Shown one piece after another: positions 1 to 8,365 of a DNA stretch of 60,676 nt. This DNA is from ZC4RG29 sp036563875. GTDB taxonomy: Bacteria; Bacteroidota; Bacteroidia; Cytophagales; Cyclobacteriaceae. Each line of letters starts with the position of its first letter. The stretch's first letter is position 1. The notes beneath the pieces are model-generated. The model was not told the origin of the DNA, ran no database searches, and was given only the letters and a program-made list of their open reading frames with translations. Location of the stretch: assembly GCA_036563875.1 (NCBI GenBank), contig DATCLO010000072.1, forward strand, positions 1 to 60,676, written 5' to 3'. Position numbers and translations under genes: made by a program.

Positions 1-375
1 CATCAGGAAGCTGACCTGAGGACCAGCTTGCACGTTGAAGTTGCCGAACGAGTAAATCAGGTTGATAGGAATAGACAGGTAGTTCAGAACCTGAGTACCT
101 TCTACTTCTACCTCTACTTCTTCTTCCTCGTAAAACTCCGACATCTTTGCACCTACAGAATTGTACAACAATTCAGGCTGCAGGGACAAGGCATCAGAAA
201 AGCTAAAGTTAAGGAAACCACCAACATGGAACGCCGTACGCATGCTGGTTCCTTCTACGTCACCGGTGATGTTAGAAAGGTTCAATCCGGCTTTAATACC
301 GCCCTTCATGCCCTGGGCCATAGCGCCCGCAGCAAAAAGTGCACACAACGAAACAGTCAAAAAAATCTTCTTCAT
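1..375 (-). CDS. Outer-membrane beta-barrel protein (partial, PorT/OmpA-like barrel)
   Basis: The C-terminal part lies beyond the left edge; 125 codons are visible from an ATG at 373-375. The protein opens with a clear Sec signal peptide (MKKIFLTVSLCALFAAGAMAQ) and continues with alternating hydrophobic strands (GGIKAGLNLSNITG, FHVGGFLNFSF, SLQPELLYN) typical of the small outer-membrane beta-barrel proteins (PorT family, 'outer membrane beta-barrel') common in Bacteroidota. A very acidic stretch, EEEEVEVEVEG, lies at about residues 84-94 and probably forms an extracellular or periplasmic loop. Role unknown; these barrels are usually structural or porin-like. The family is fairly certain, the exact function is not. 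Confidence 0.75.
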   Translation of the reverse strand, partial: MKKIFLTVSLCALFAAGAMAQGMKGGIKAGLNLSNITGDVEGTSMRTAFHVGGFLNFSFSDALSLQPELLYNSVGAKMSEFYEEEEVEVEVEGTQVLNYLSIPINLIYSFGNFNVQAGPQVSFLM

Positions 376-765
376 AGTAGACTTTTGTTTAGTTTGATTG
401 GCAAATATGGGCAAGGTTAATATCGTATACAATGGCCGAAAAAGGGGAGAATTGTAAAGTGAATAAATGAAAAGTCATTATTACTTCCTTCTTACATCCG
501 CGATGTAAACAATTGTCAAATTCCGCTTTCTCTCCCCGTATACAGATATCCAATAACTGCATTCTGAATTCATTTACGCGTTTTCATTTTTGGCAAAATC
601 GTTCATTGACGTGTAAGAATTCCATGAAGAAAGACTGGCGGTTTTTTCGCGTTTTAATGCCCGTAAAGCCCACTTTTCTCGTAAAAACTGTGTCCTATTT
701 TGGGAATAACAGCATCAACCTCAACCGATGTACCGTCCCCTCGCGCGCGATCGGCTTACTCATAT
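376..765. other. Intergenic stretch without a recognised gene
   Basis: About 390 bp between the start of the barrel gene and the 3' end of the lipoprotein gene, both on the minus strand. It is richer in A and T than its neighbours and must hold the promoter of the barrel gene; a minus-strand CATATTTG near 403-410 is one mismatch from the Bacteroidota -7 box TAnnTTTG. Short open frames on the plus strand (around 513-803) have no start context or recognisable protein signature. I see no RNA gene or repeat here. Confidence 0.4.
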
Positions 766-1179
766 TTAAAAGGTGGAACCCGGTGCTGGCTCGTAAAATA
801 TGAGGCCAGCGATCACAACTGCTGCTACCACATCCAGGGCAGTAAGCGGCCAACTCAATTTTCTTTCCTTAGCCTGGAGAATGTCGTCACGATATACGGT
901 GTGGCTATCCTTCCGAACTGTCTTCGAATTACTTCTTATCTGTGCCTTGCCGGTCACATGGTCATGCTTAACAGCATCGACCTCCATATACACGGTTTGT
1001 CCCTGCCGCAACACAAGAGCGTATCGTTTGCCGGGTTCAATTCGGTACATGAGCTCTTCAGCGGGAACACCCTGGATGCCTCCGAGAGGTTTGTATACAT
1101 GACATGATGAAAGGAAAAGGACACTTACCGCGAACACGACGTATTGTCCCTTCACAAGAAAAGTGGCAGACGCTTTCAT
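766..1179 (-). CDS. Small lipoprotein of unknown function
   Basis: A 137-residue protein starting at the only ATG of the frame (1177-1179); an upstream TTG would add ten residues. The hydrophobic N-terminus ends in a lipobox (LFLSSC), so the mature protein is probably a lipid-anchored envelope protein starting at Cys. The body (RIEPGKRYALVLRQGQTVYMEVD, then a KAQIRSN segment) looks like a short beta-sheet domain, and a hydrophobic segment near the C-terminus (DVVAAVVIAGLIFYE) could be a membrane helix. I do not recognise the family. It lies alone between the barrel gene and the GH26 gene. Confidence 0.6.
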   Translation of the reverse strand: MKASATFLVKGQYVVFAVSVLFLSSCHVYKPLGGIQGVPAEELMYRIEPGKRYALVLRQGQTVYMEVDAVKHDHVTGKAQIRSNSKTVRKDSHTVYRDDILQAKERKLSWPLTALDVVAAVVIAGLIFYEPAPGSTF

Positions 1180-1257
1180 GGTAGAATTCAGATTTGCTTT
1201 GTTGATCAAAGCAATACTGAATCCCCTTGGGAAGCGAACGGATTATCGCAACGCGGT

Positions 1258-2385
1258 CTATTTTTGTTTGCGTTTTCCGTAAATGTCCTTCAGGTCGTTC
1301 TCAAACAACGTGTAAGGATCGCTATGGAATTCCAGGAAGTCCGGTACACTTGGATGTCCCGGGTGTGGCGCATAGTAGTGTGTAGGACTCCGCGAATCGT
1401 TCCGCCAAACCAGGACGTAACAGAGTCTCATGTTGCCGGTCTTCATGGTCTTCAACAGCGTCTGCGTCCACCACTTGGTGTCGGGTATGGACTCCAGGCC
1501 GGTCTCCGTAAAGGCAGCGAGCTTGCCTGCTTCCCGCGCGTAGTCCGATACAATTTTTAGTTTCATTGCTGCCAGGGCAATGTCATGGCGGTCACGACCT
1601 AAGTCACCGTAATTATCCATGCCTACCATGTCGACCCATTCGTCACCCGGATATCGCTCAAGAAACTCCTCACGGGTCCTGAAGCGATTGTCCGGTGAAA
1701 ACGCATACAGAAAGTTGTGCACACCGAGGCTGTCGCGCAGATAAGAAACAGTAAACCGCCACAGTGAGATAAACTCTTCTCTCGTGCAATGTGGCTTACC
1801 CCACCAGAACCAACCTCCGTCGAATTCGTGGTAAGGGCGGAAGATCATAGGCACCTGAGCACCATCGGCACCGCGCAGCGATTTTGCCCACTCACCAATG
1901 CCACGCAGAATTTCCTTGTACTTCTCATGCGCTTCGCCGCCCGGAATAATGTACTTCACCGCGGGTAGCGATACTGAATCGCGCCAGTAAAATCCTCCTC
2001 CCGATACGGGGTTTGAAAAATGCCATGCTACTGTGATTACACCGCCGCGGTTGTATGTGTCGACAACCGTTTTCCCTACCTGCTCTTTGGCCTTTTGGAC
2101 TTGTTCTTCCGACCGGCCAGAGAAACCCATTATGTCGACGCCGATAACCGCAGGATGTGAGCCGCATACGGATTTAACGTCTGAACGGTTTTCGTCGCCA
2201 ACCCAACCGCGACCATACTCCGTGGCGTGCTGGTGGCCAAAGAGCGTATGATCTTTGGAAAGCTTCATCAGGTTGTTAAACAGGTTCTTTGTTTCGCGCG
2301 TAGCGTTCTTATCAATAGGACGTTGCGCCAATAACGCCAGCGGCATCAGGAGAAGCAGCGCAAGCGTACGTACAGAGGTTTTCAT
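1258..2385 (-). CDS. GH26 endo-beta-1,4-mannanase
   Basis: A 375-residue secreted glycoside hydrolase of family 26, the usual length for a single-domain enzyme, expected to cut internal beta-1,4-mannosidic bonds in mannans, gluco- or galactomannans. Signal peptide at residues 1-21 (ends LLAQ). The substrate-side HQHATEYG motif is at 51-58, the acid/base glutamate is E187 in PYHEFDGGWFWWGK, and the nucleophile is E294 in FTETGLE. These motifs with retained WFWWG are characteristic of GH26. It is the first of a minus-strand run with the beta-helix protein 24 bp upstream, which may act on the same polysaccharide. No SusC/SusD pair is in view, so this is not a standard polysaccharide utilisation locus. 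Confidence 0.9.
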   Translation of the reverse strand: MKTSVRTLALLLLMPLALLAQRPIDKNATRETKNLFNNLMKLSKDHTLFGHQHATEYGRGWVGDENRSDVKSVCGSHPAVIGVDIMGFSGRSEEQVQKAKEQVGKTVVDTYNRGGVITVAWHFSNPVSGGGFYWRDSVSLPAVKYIIPGGEAHEKYKEILRGIGEWAKSLRGADGAQVPMIFRPYHEFDGGWFWWGKPHCTREEFISLWRFTVSYLRDSLGVHNFLYAFSPDNRFRTREEFLERYPGDEWVDMVGMDNYGDLGRDRHDIALAAMKLKIVSDYAREAGKLAAFTETGLESIPDTKWWTQTLLKTMKTGNMRLCYVLVWRNDSRSPTHYYAPHPGHPSVPDFLEFHSDPYTLFENDLKDIYGKRKQK

Positions 2386-2409
2386 GATGGTGTTGTGAAG
2401 GGTTAGCAG

Positions 2410-4329
2410 TTACTGTCGACTGCGTGGACCATAGGTCGGAATTGGGGCTCCCGATTCGTATGCACCAAGGTCGGGCGCCTTGCCGGAATAATTGTCGTTA
2501 ATGTTGGGAAGCACCACGCCAGCGTCCACTGCGGCCGAACCTCTCCGAAGACGAAAGTCGTAGCCCTTAACGGGATAAACCTTGCCAGGTCTCTTCGGAT
2601 CCGGCAGTGACACGTTCTCAAAAATGTCTGCATCTACTTCGATGCCATGCTGCTCCAATCCCGTCTTCTTTGAAAACTCACGCAACGTGGCAGCTTCGAT
2701 CGTTATGAGATTTTTCTCGTCCGTATGATTCGAGCGCTCATCTGCAGGTCGGCGCCAACGATACGGCATTCGGTTTCCGTTCTTTTTTCTATAGCCGTTG
2801 TAGTCCAACGTGGAATACGTCGTCAAAGTAGCTGCGCTGAGCGAGTGTCTGTTGTCCGACGGCCCGATGAAAAGGTTATTTCTGAAGTGACCATTGGAGA
2901 ATATGGTAATCGCCGCTTCAGCGATAAATGTATTATGATAGGTGTATATTCCTGCTGGTCGAACCATATACTTTAACGCAGTGCCGGGAATGTTGTAGCA
3001 CACATTGCGAATGAAATATACCGGACCTCCGAAGATGGGCTGGGCGCTGAGCCCCGCGTGATAGGAGTTGAATCCCCGATTTTCAAACACGCGGATGTTG
3101 TGAACGCCGCCATCAGCTTCGATGAAGTCGTCAGACATATTGAATATGTCATTGCGATAGATGTCGATTGATACACACTCCTTTCCCGCTTCCGGAAGTC
3201 CATGTGTATCCACGCATATTCCGTCGTGGAAGTAGGCGATGGAATTGTGGCTGATCACATGACCCTGCCCATACACCTTTACTGCGTAGTATGATGTCAA
3301 TGGCGATGGGTTCTCGAATCCGTACCATCCGATCAGTGTGTCGGGATCATGCCTTCCGATCATGACGTTGTCGCTGATGTAAAAGTCTTTCGAGTCGGCA
3401 CTGTGCGTCATGACCGCGATGCCGACATCTTCAATGCGACAATTCTTCACGGTGAGTCCGCTAGAGCCCATCACGCGTTTTAGTCCAGCATAAAAGGCTA
3501 TCTCCGTATTGCGGATCGTGAGTCCTTCAAAAATGTGATAGTCGGCCGCCATTACGTCAAAGAGACGATATGCTCCGTCCCCATCAAAGATTACTTCACC
3601 GTCGCCGGCCGCTTTGATTGTAATGGGTTTGTCAGGTGTTCCTTTTTGTGTCAGGACATACGCTCCATGAAAGTTCAGTCCCAGCGGATCGACGTAATTC
3701 AAACGGTCGCCCTTGTAAACGCCAGCGTGTACAAGGATAATATCGCCCGGCATGACGCGCGGTTCAGGCACCACCCACCAGTCGCCCGTGTTGCCACCGC
3801 CATAGTACGCTTCGTTGAGACCAGTGAACGCAGGCGATTCCTTTGGTCCTTCGTAACCAAGAGGATAAACATGAAATATTCTTCCATGTTCGTACGGCTT
3901 AGGTTCTTCCCTGGTGCGTATGGTAACTTGCTGTACTGTGTCACCTACAACACCGTCAGGATCGGAAAGCACGAAGCGGCATTCGTAGTGTGTTCCTGGT
4001 TCGAGTCCGAAGATGCTTCCCGCGAACTTATGCGGCGTCGTGTAGTTCCACCGTTGTTCATGACCGTAGACCTGTTCGCCGCCAATGCGAAGCAAGGGAT
4101 GGCCATTGCGCCATTGCTGTTCGCCCTGCTTCCGATAATACACAGCTACGGAGGCATTTCTGTTGTTGTCGCCCGCAATGATCCATTGAAAGCCCGCGCA
4201 GACGAGCGTAGGAGGTTCCACGACAAGATGATCTGATCGCGTCTCGTTGCCCGTGGGTGCTACCTGCGCTACAATGCAAGTAACCGTCAGTGACACGGAG
4301 AGAGCTGTCAAAAGTACTTTCAATCTCAT
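2410..4329 (-). CDS. Secreted right-handed parallel beta-helix protein
   Basis: About 639 residues from ATG 4327-4329, chosen because it gives a signal peptide (MRLKVLLTALSVSLTVTCIVAQ) and a 4-bp ATGA overlap with the upstream DedA gene; the open frame itself continues farther upstream inside that gene. An N-terminal fibronectin-like region (about 40-150, 'LEPGTHYECRFVLSDPDG') precedes a region with repeated short-turn motifs (GDIILVHAGVYKG, IFEGLTIRNTEIAFYAG, SGLTVKNCRIEDVGIAV, VISHNSIAYFHDGI) typical of a parallel beta-helix as in polysaccharide lyases and pectinase-like proteins. Lyase or hydrolase activity is plausible but no catalytic residues are assigned. Translationally coupled neighbours suggest coexpression with DedA and GH26. 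Confidence 0.75.
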   Translation of the reverse strand: MRLKVLLTALSVSLTVTCIVAQVAPTGNETRSDHLVVEPPTLVCAGFQWIIAGDNNRNASVAVYYRKQGEQQWRNGHPLLRIGGEQVYGHEQRWNYTTPHKFAGSIFGLEPGTHYECRFVLSDPDGVVGDTVQQVTIRTREEPKPYEHGRIFHVYPLGYEGPKESPAFTGLNEAYYGGGNTGDWWVVPEPRVMPGDIILVHAGVYKGDRLNYVDPLGLNFHGAYVLTQKGTPDKPITIKAAGDGEVIFDGDGAYRLFDVMAADYHIFEGLTIRNTEIAFYAGLKRVMGSSGLTVKNCRIEDVGIAVMTHSADSKDFYISDNVMIGRHDPDTLIGWYGFENPSPLTSYYAVKVYGQGHVISHNSIAYFHDGICVDTHGLPEAGKECVSIDIYRNDIFNMSDDFIEADGGVHNIRVFENRGFNSYHAGLSAQPIFGGPVYFIRNVCYNIPGTALKYMVRPAGIYTYHNTFIAEAAITIFSNGHFRNNLFIGPSDNRHSLSAATLTTYSTLDYNGYRKKNGNRMPYRWRRPADERSNHTDEKNLITIEAATLREFSKKTGLEQHGIEVDADIFENVSLPDPKRPGKVYPVKGYDFRLRRGSAAVDAGVVLPNINDNYSGKAPDLGAYESGAPIPTYGPRSRQ

Positions 4330-4964
4330 GATGCAATTTGCCACCGGCGAATGGCACGGTGAACAAAAAACCATATCAGCGGCGGAAGAAGCGCGCTGAA
4401 CAGGATGGCCAACAAGGGATGTGTTTGGCCGGTATGTCCAATCCAGGCGTAAGTAAAGCCCAGCGGCAGTGAGCCGCATGCGAGCGCGATGTGAAAGTAT
4501 CCAGCAGGCATTCGTGTCAGACCCGCGATGCAGGCAATGACTTCCGGAAATATCGGTAGCCATCGCGAAAGGACTACGAGCCAGCCGCCAACGCTCTGCG
4601 ACATCCGTTTGGCCCGATCAAAATCCTTCTGTCCCAAAATTCGAAGAGCGGCTTTTTCTCCGGCAAACCGACAAAGCCAATAGCCGGCTGCGCCCGACAC
4701 AAACGAGCCGGCCGCGCTGATGAGCCCGCCACCAATCGTGCCGTACAGGTAGCCCAACGCCGACATTACGATCGTCGCCGGCAGGGGCAACACAAGATCC
4801 GATGCCAGGAGTCCGATACCGGTAATCCACGCCCAGCTACCGTACTTGCTCAGCCACGCTACCGAACCGTCTTGCGTGAACGTGTCGGTAAGCTGAGACC
4901 CAAACAAAAAGAACGACAGGAGTACAATCCCTGCGAGTCCGACAAACACAAATAAAAGCCGCAT
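4326..4964 (-). CDS. DedA/VTT family membrane protein
   Basis: A 212-residue polytopic inner-membrane protein. It shows the DedA (SNARE-associated, VTT domain) hallmarks: LLASDLVLPLPATIVMSALGYLYG near 55-77, a re-entrant glycine-rich segment GGLISAAGSFVSGAAGYWLCRFAG, then F-D-R-A and RWLPIFPEVIACIAGLTRMP near 135-155, with about five hydrophobic segments. Family members act as lipid scramblases or undecaprenyl-phosphate flippases and influence envelope homeostasis. Its stop codon overlaps the beta-helix start by 4 bp (ATGA), an unusual coupling of a housekeeping-type lipid transporter with a secreted carbohydrate-active-like protein. Confidence 0.85.
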   Translation of the reverse strand: MRLLFVFVGLAGIVLLSFFLFGSQLTDTFTQDGSVAWLSKYGSWAWITGIGLLASDLVLPLPATIVMSALGYLYGTIGGGLISAAGSFVSGAAGYWLCRFAGEKAALRILGQKDFDRAKRMSQSVGGWLVVLSRWLPIFPEVIACIAGLTRMPAGYFHIALACGSLPLGFTYAWIGHTGQTHPLLAILFSALLPPLIWFFVHRAIRRWQIAS

Positions 4965-5045
4965 TGAAAAATGGTTGGTGTGGTTAATATAGTGATTGGA
5001 AATACTTTTTGATTTGACTTTATTGATTTTCGATTCGGTAGGAGC

Positions 5046-5088
5046 TCACCACAGGGACACAGAGAACACCTCTGTGTCTCTGCGGTGA
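5046..5088. repeat. Hairpin element of the CACAGAG word type
   Basis: Inverted repeat with 19-bp arms (5046-5064 and 5070-5088), 17 of 19 positions paired, and a 5-nt loop (AACAC). It sits in the divergent spacer between the DedA gene and the PPOX gene, so it is not a 3' terminator of either. A single arm of the same sequence recurs at 27338-27356. It resembles the 'ctctgtgtctctgtggtga' intergenic words that I recall from many bacterial genomes; mechanism unknown. Confidence 0.8.
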
Positions 5089-5124
5089 AACGTTTGAAGA
5101 ACCAACTTCCATAAACAACTAGTT

Positions 5125-5568
5125 ATGCCAAAACCCGCACCGCAATCCATTGACCCGAACGACGTACCACGCCTTGCGGCGGAGCTGGTAAAGAAGACAC
5201 GATTTCCGATGCTGGCGACGATGGATGGCGATCAGCCAAGAGTTCGGCCTGTATCGCCAGTGCGGACCGATGGATTTGTTGTCTATGTAGCGAACCTGCG
5301 CTCGTACGGAAAGACCGCCGAGATCGAAGCGAACCCCAAAGTTGAATTGTGCTACCTGGATGACGATCACAATCAGGTGCGCATCACAGGTACCGCAGAG
5401 GTGGTACGCGACCAGAATCTTTTACAGGAAATCTGGAACGCCAACAAACTGCTACAGCATTACCTCGGTACACCGGACAATCCTAATCTTATCGTTTACC
5501 GCATTAATCCCACCCGCGTTCGATTCATGCTTGAATGGGCATTAGAATATTATGAGGTTCCTCTTTAG
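5125..5568 (+). CDS. Pyridoxamine 5'-phosphate oxidase-fold (PPOX) protein
   Basis: A 147-residue split-barrel flavin/deazaflavin-binding protein. The core FPMLATMDGDQPRVRPVSP near 30-48 and the YGKTAEIEANPKVELCYLDDDHNQVRITGTAEVV segment at about 72-107 match the small PPOX-like (general stress 26-type) proteins that bind FMN or F420 and reduce or oxidise small molecules; the substrate is not predictable. Start is the ATG at 5125 after the hairpin spacer. It stands alone, divergent from DedA and followed by the 5582-5910 inverted-repeat element. Confidence 0.8.
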   Translation: MPKPAPQSIDPNDVPRLAAELVKKTRFPMLATMDGDQPRVRPVSPVRTDGFVVYVANLRSYGKTAEIEANPKVELCYLDDDHNQVRITGTAEVVRDQNLLQEIWNANKLLQHYLGTPDNPNLIVYRINPTRVRFMLEWALEYYEVPL

Positions 5569-5581
5569 TACTAACTGGATC

Positions 5582-5910
5582 GAAGGAATATAGTAGAGAC
5601 GCCCAATCTGGGCGTCTCTCTATTTTTAGGCGTCTCTACATTTTGGGCATCTCCCCAACTTGGGCGTCTCCTTAACCTGGTCGTTGAACGTCTCTCCAAC
5701 CTGGGCGTCTCTCCACACTTGGTGTTTCCCGAACCGACGTCCCCATTCCGAGGAGACGCCCAACTTGGGCGTCTCCTCAACCTGGGGCGTTTCCCGAACC
5801 TGAACATATCCAAAACCCTGGTCGCTTCCCCAAACCGGTCGTTTCCCGAACATGGTAGTTTCCGTAATCCAGGGAGACGCCCAGATTGGGCGTCTCTACT
5901 ATATTCCTTC
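5582..5910. repeat. 329-bp inverted-repeat element with 37-bp perfect termini
   Basis: The left end (5582-5618) and right end (5874-5910) are perfect 37-bp inverted copies of one another; each terminus is itself a palindrome of the form GAGACGCCCAA..TTGGGCGTCTC next to GAAGGAATATAGTA. The inside is filled with degenerate tandem copies of an about 17-bp word (CCAACCTGGGCGTCTCT-like), with another intact palindrome at 5753-5775. No open frame of interest and no target-site duplication that I can make out. It fills the spacer between the PPOX gene and the 3' end of the TIM-barrel gene. It could be a MITE-like or REP-like element; nature unproven. Confidence 0.85.
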
Positions 5911-5924
5911 TACAACGTGAAGGG

Positions 5925-6788
5925 TCATGATAACAGGTATTTTTTTAACAACCTGATTCCCTCGTTGATCGCATCCCTTCCAGACGATTCAATCCCATAC
6001 CATCCTTTATAACCACCATCCTTTGCAAGTTTGATCATCTTTGCGGTCAGCTCTTCGGTGGGTTGATTTCGGTACGACATACCTTTTGCGTAGGGAAGGG
6101 TTTTCTTCAGGTAGGTGTAGTTGTCGAAGTTATCAGAAGGCCTTCTCCAGTCGGGATAGGTGCCGAAGGCGGGATTATTCACTTCTTTCATCAGCGCCAC
6201 CATCCAGTCGGGATCGTTGGAAAGTCCCCCGTGATTTTCGATCACAATGGAAATGCCAGAGTCTTTCGCATAATCGAGTAGCATGTTGTAGGATTCTGCC
6301 GCCCATTTCAGTCCTTCCTTCGGATCCGCATTTTCGGGACCCCGGCAGTTCGTACGCACAGCGTGACAACCGAGATAGTGCGCGATGTCTACCCACTTTC
6401 GGTGTGCAACGACGAACTGGCGTCTTCCTTCCGCAGTAGGAGCGGCGCCATCGCCCTCGTCATCAACCATGATGAGCACCATCGCCACGCCGTGGTCGGC
6501 GGCGTTCTTCTTCAGTTGGTTGAGGTATCCGATAGTGGGAACTTCAAACAGTGTATTGACAAACTCGATACCGTTTAATCCGAAATCCTCGCGCGCAATA
6601 CGCGGGAAGTCGAGATTTTTCCATTTGCCACTGCGGATTTCTTCCACCAGTGCCCATTGTGCCAGCGAGATGTCGTCTTTCTTTGGCCCCTCGATCGGGC
6701 GTGCTAATGTCTCTTGCATACCGGAAGTTGTTAGGACGCCGATCGCGCTCATGGCGAGCGACGTCTCAATGAAGTTTCTTCGATTCAC
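5925..6788 (-). CDS. Tat-exported TIM-barrel (sugar phosphate isomerase/epimerase-like) protein
   Basis: About 287 residues of the xylose isomerase-like TIM-barrel family (AP-endonuclease 2 fold). No ATG precedes the signal region; the GTG at 6786-6788 gives VNRRNFIETSLAMSAIG, a twin-arginine signal, while a TTG at 6839 would overlap the upstream gene. Metal-site candidates are the Glu in IVIENHGG, and the Glu in WYGIESSG near the C-terminus. Relatives act as epimerases, or as lyases on 3-keto-glycosides in partnership with Gfo/Idh/MocA dehydrogenases. It lies 38 bp downstream of such a dehydrogenase (6827-8335), which is also Tat-exported, so a joint periplasmic role is likely. The specific reaction is unproven. 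Confidence 0.75.
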   Translation of the reverse strand: MNRRNFIETSLAMSAIGVLTTSGMQETLARPIEGPKKDDISLAQWALVEEIRSGKWKNLDFPRIAREDFGLNGIEFVNTLFEVPTIGYLNQLKKNAADHGVAMVLIMVDDEGDGAAPTAEGRRQFVVAHRKWVDIAHYLGCHAVRTNCRGPENADPKEGLKWAAESYNMLLDYAKDSGISIVIENHGGLSNDPDWMVALMKEVNNPAFGTYPDWRRPSDNFDNYTYLKKTLPYAKGMSYRNQPTEELTAKMIKLAKDGGYKGWYGIESSGRDAINEGIRLLKKYLLS

Positions 6789-6826
6789 GATGTCATCACT
6801 TAAAGACCTGCATTTGTTAGTGGTCG

Positions 6827-8335
6827 TTACATTTCCCAACCGGGACGATATTCGCGATAAAGGAACTTGTTGGCTACCTCGTCGTTCGTGATCTTCATCT
6901 GTGCTGAATCGTAGTGCACCTTCTTACCGGCACGCAACGCAACGGCGCCGAGAAGGATTGTTTCACTAACAGGACCCGCGAGTGTGAAGGAGCCTGGCGA
7001 TTGTTGTTTGTTCTTGAAGGCGCGAATCCAATGCTCTTCCCCGCGTTCGACAACTTCTTCCAGCGGCTCGGTGCCACCGGTAGCTTCACGCATCTTGCTC
7101 TCGGGCAGCAGCACAGGTTTTTCGCAACGAAAACCAGCAACGATTTTACCCTGATCACCGACGAACATCATGCCTTCGCGGGGAAGCGGTTTGTCCCCCA
7201 TCTCGTCAGGCGTGCGGGGCTTCATACCACCGTCATACCAGAAGAGATCGAAGGCAGGAAGGGTTTCCTGTTGAGGGAATTTGAAGTGGACGATACAGGA
7301 GTAGGGGAACGCGACGTCGTTGCGATGGGGCCGACTAACCTGACCATCTATCACACACGTGGTTGTGCCATACGCCTCCGCTGATAGCGGAGCAGTGTTG
7401 ATGCCCAGCGAAAGGAAAAGCGGCCACAGGCTGTAATGACCCATGTCGGCAATACTCCCTCCACCAAAGTCGTACCATCCGCGGAACACATTGTGGGTGT
7501 AGTTCGGGTGATACGGACGATGAGGCACCGGACCCAACCAGAGATCCCAGTCGAAGCCTTCCGGCACCGGAGGCGTGTCGGTCGGGTTGGAGGTCCATTG
7601 TGGCCATACGGGACGATTGGACCAGTTATGAATTTCAAGCAGCTTTCCAATTCGCCCTTCGGCAATCCACTTCTTCACGAGTTCATTCCCGCTGCGCTTG
7701 CTCCATGCGAGCAGGTGAGTACTCACACCTGTTTTCTTCGCGGTGTCGATGACGAGTCGCGCCTCATACATCCGGTTGGCAAGGGGCTTATGAATGACAA
7801 CGTGCTTTCCTTTTTTCATCGAAGCCACGGATATGTACCCATGAAGGTGATCCGGTGTCATGATCTTCACGGCATCGATGTCGCGTTCCTTTTCGAGTAA
7901 CTCGCGGAAGTCGTTGTATGCGTTACAACCCTTGTATTTTCCTGACGGCTTATTCTTCGCATAGTATTTTTCAACGACCTCCTTGCCAACGTCCCTTCCT
8001 CCGGGAATACCCTTGAGATTCTCACCCCAGGAGGAATCGCCAAGTGTCTTTCGGATGTCATCGCGGATGCCGTTTGGCGACCAGTCGATGTAGTTGGTGC
8101 TGAACTTATTCGGATCGCATACCGAGACGATATGCAACTCAGGGTTCGTGATAATGTCGCACATTTCGCGAAGGCCCTGGGTACCACAGCCGATGTAGGC
8201 AAGATTGACTTTGTCGCTTGGAGGTACGAATCCCGGACCGCCGACGACGTGACGAGGAACGATGGTGAATGCTAATGACGCCGCAGCGGCAGTTCCGATA
8301 AACTCCCGGCGGTTGATGTTACCCTTGTTGTTCAT
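6827..8335 (-). CDS. Tat-exported Gfo/Idh/MocA family oxidoreductase
   Basis: A 502-residue NAD(P)-dependent oxidoreductase. Residues 1-30 hold a Tat signal (INRREFIGTAAAASLAFTIV). The Rossmann loop is VNLAYIGCGTQGLREM near 44-59, the catalytic lysine is in HVVIHKPLANRM (the E-K-P motif with His in place of Glu), and the C-terminal alpha/beta domain carries the GGGSIADMGHYSLWP segment (usual GG.. D.G.H motif). Tat export fits a pre-folded enzyme carrying a bound nicotinamide cofactor, as in Zymomonas glucose-fructose oxidoreductase. First gene of a two-gene operon with the TIM-barrel protein. Confidence 0.88.
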   Translation of the reverse strand: MNNKGNINRREFIGTAAAASLAFTIVPRHVVGGPGFVPPSDKVNLAYIGCGTQGLREMCDIITNPELHIVSVCDPNKFSTNYIDWSPNGIRDDIRKTLGDSSWGENLKGIPGGRDVGKEVVEKYYAKNKPSGKYKGCNAYNDFRELLEKERDIDAVKIMTPDHLHGYISVASMKKGKHVVIHKPLANRMYEARLVIDTAKKTGVSTHLLAWSKRSGNELVKKWIAEGRIGKLLEIHNWSNRPVWPQWTSNPTDTPPVPEGFDWDLWLGPVPHRPYHPNYTHNVFRGWYDFGGGSIADMGHYSLWPLFLSLGINTAPLSAEAYGTTTCVIDGQVSRPHRNDVAFPYSCIVHFKFPQQETLPAFDLFWYDGGMKPRTPDEMGDKPLPREGMMFVGDQGKIVAGFRCEKPVLLPESKMREATGGTEPLEEVVERGEEHWIRAFKNKQQSPGSFTLAGPVSETILLGAVALRAGKKVHYDSAQMKITNDEVANKFLYREYRPGWEM

Positions 8336-8365
8336 TGGTGGATGATTTGTGACTTCGAAAACACC

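Noticed and set aside
3535..4236. A 233-codon plus-strand frame within the beta-helix gene
   Set aside because: It is antisense to a well-supported gene, without a signal peptide or domain.
5582..5910. An insertion sequence or gene inside the inverted-repeat element
   Set aside because: No frame of more than about 75 codons with protein-like content; no transposase.
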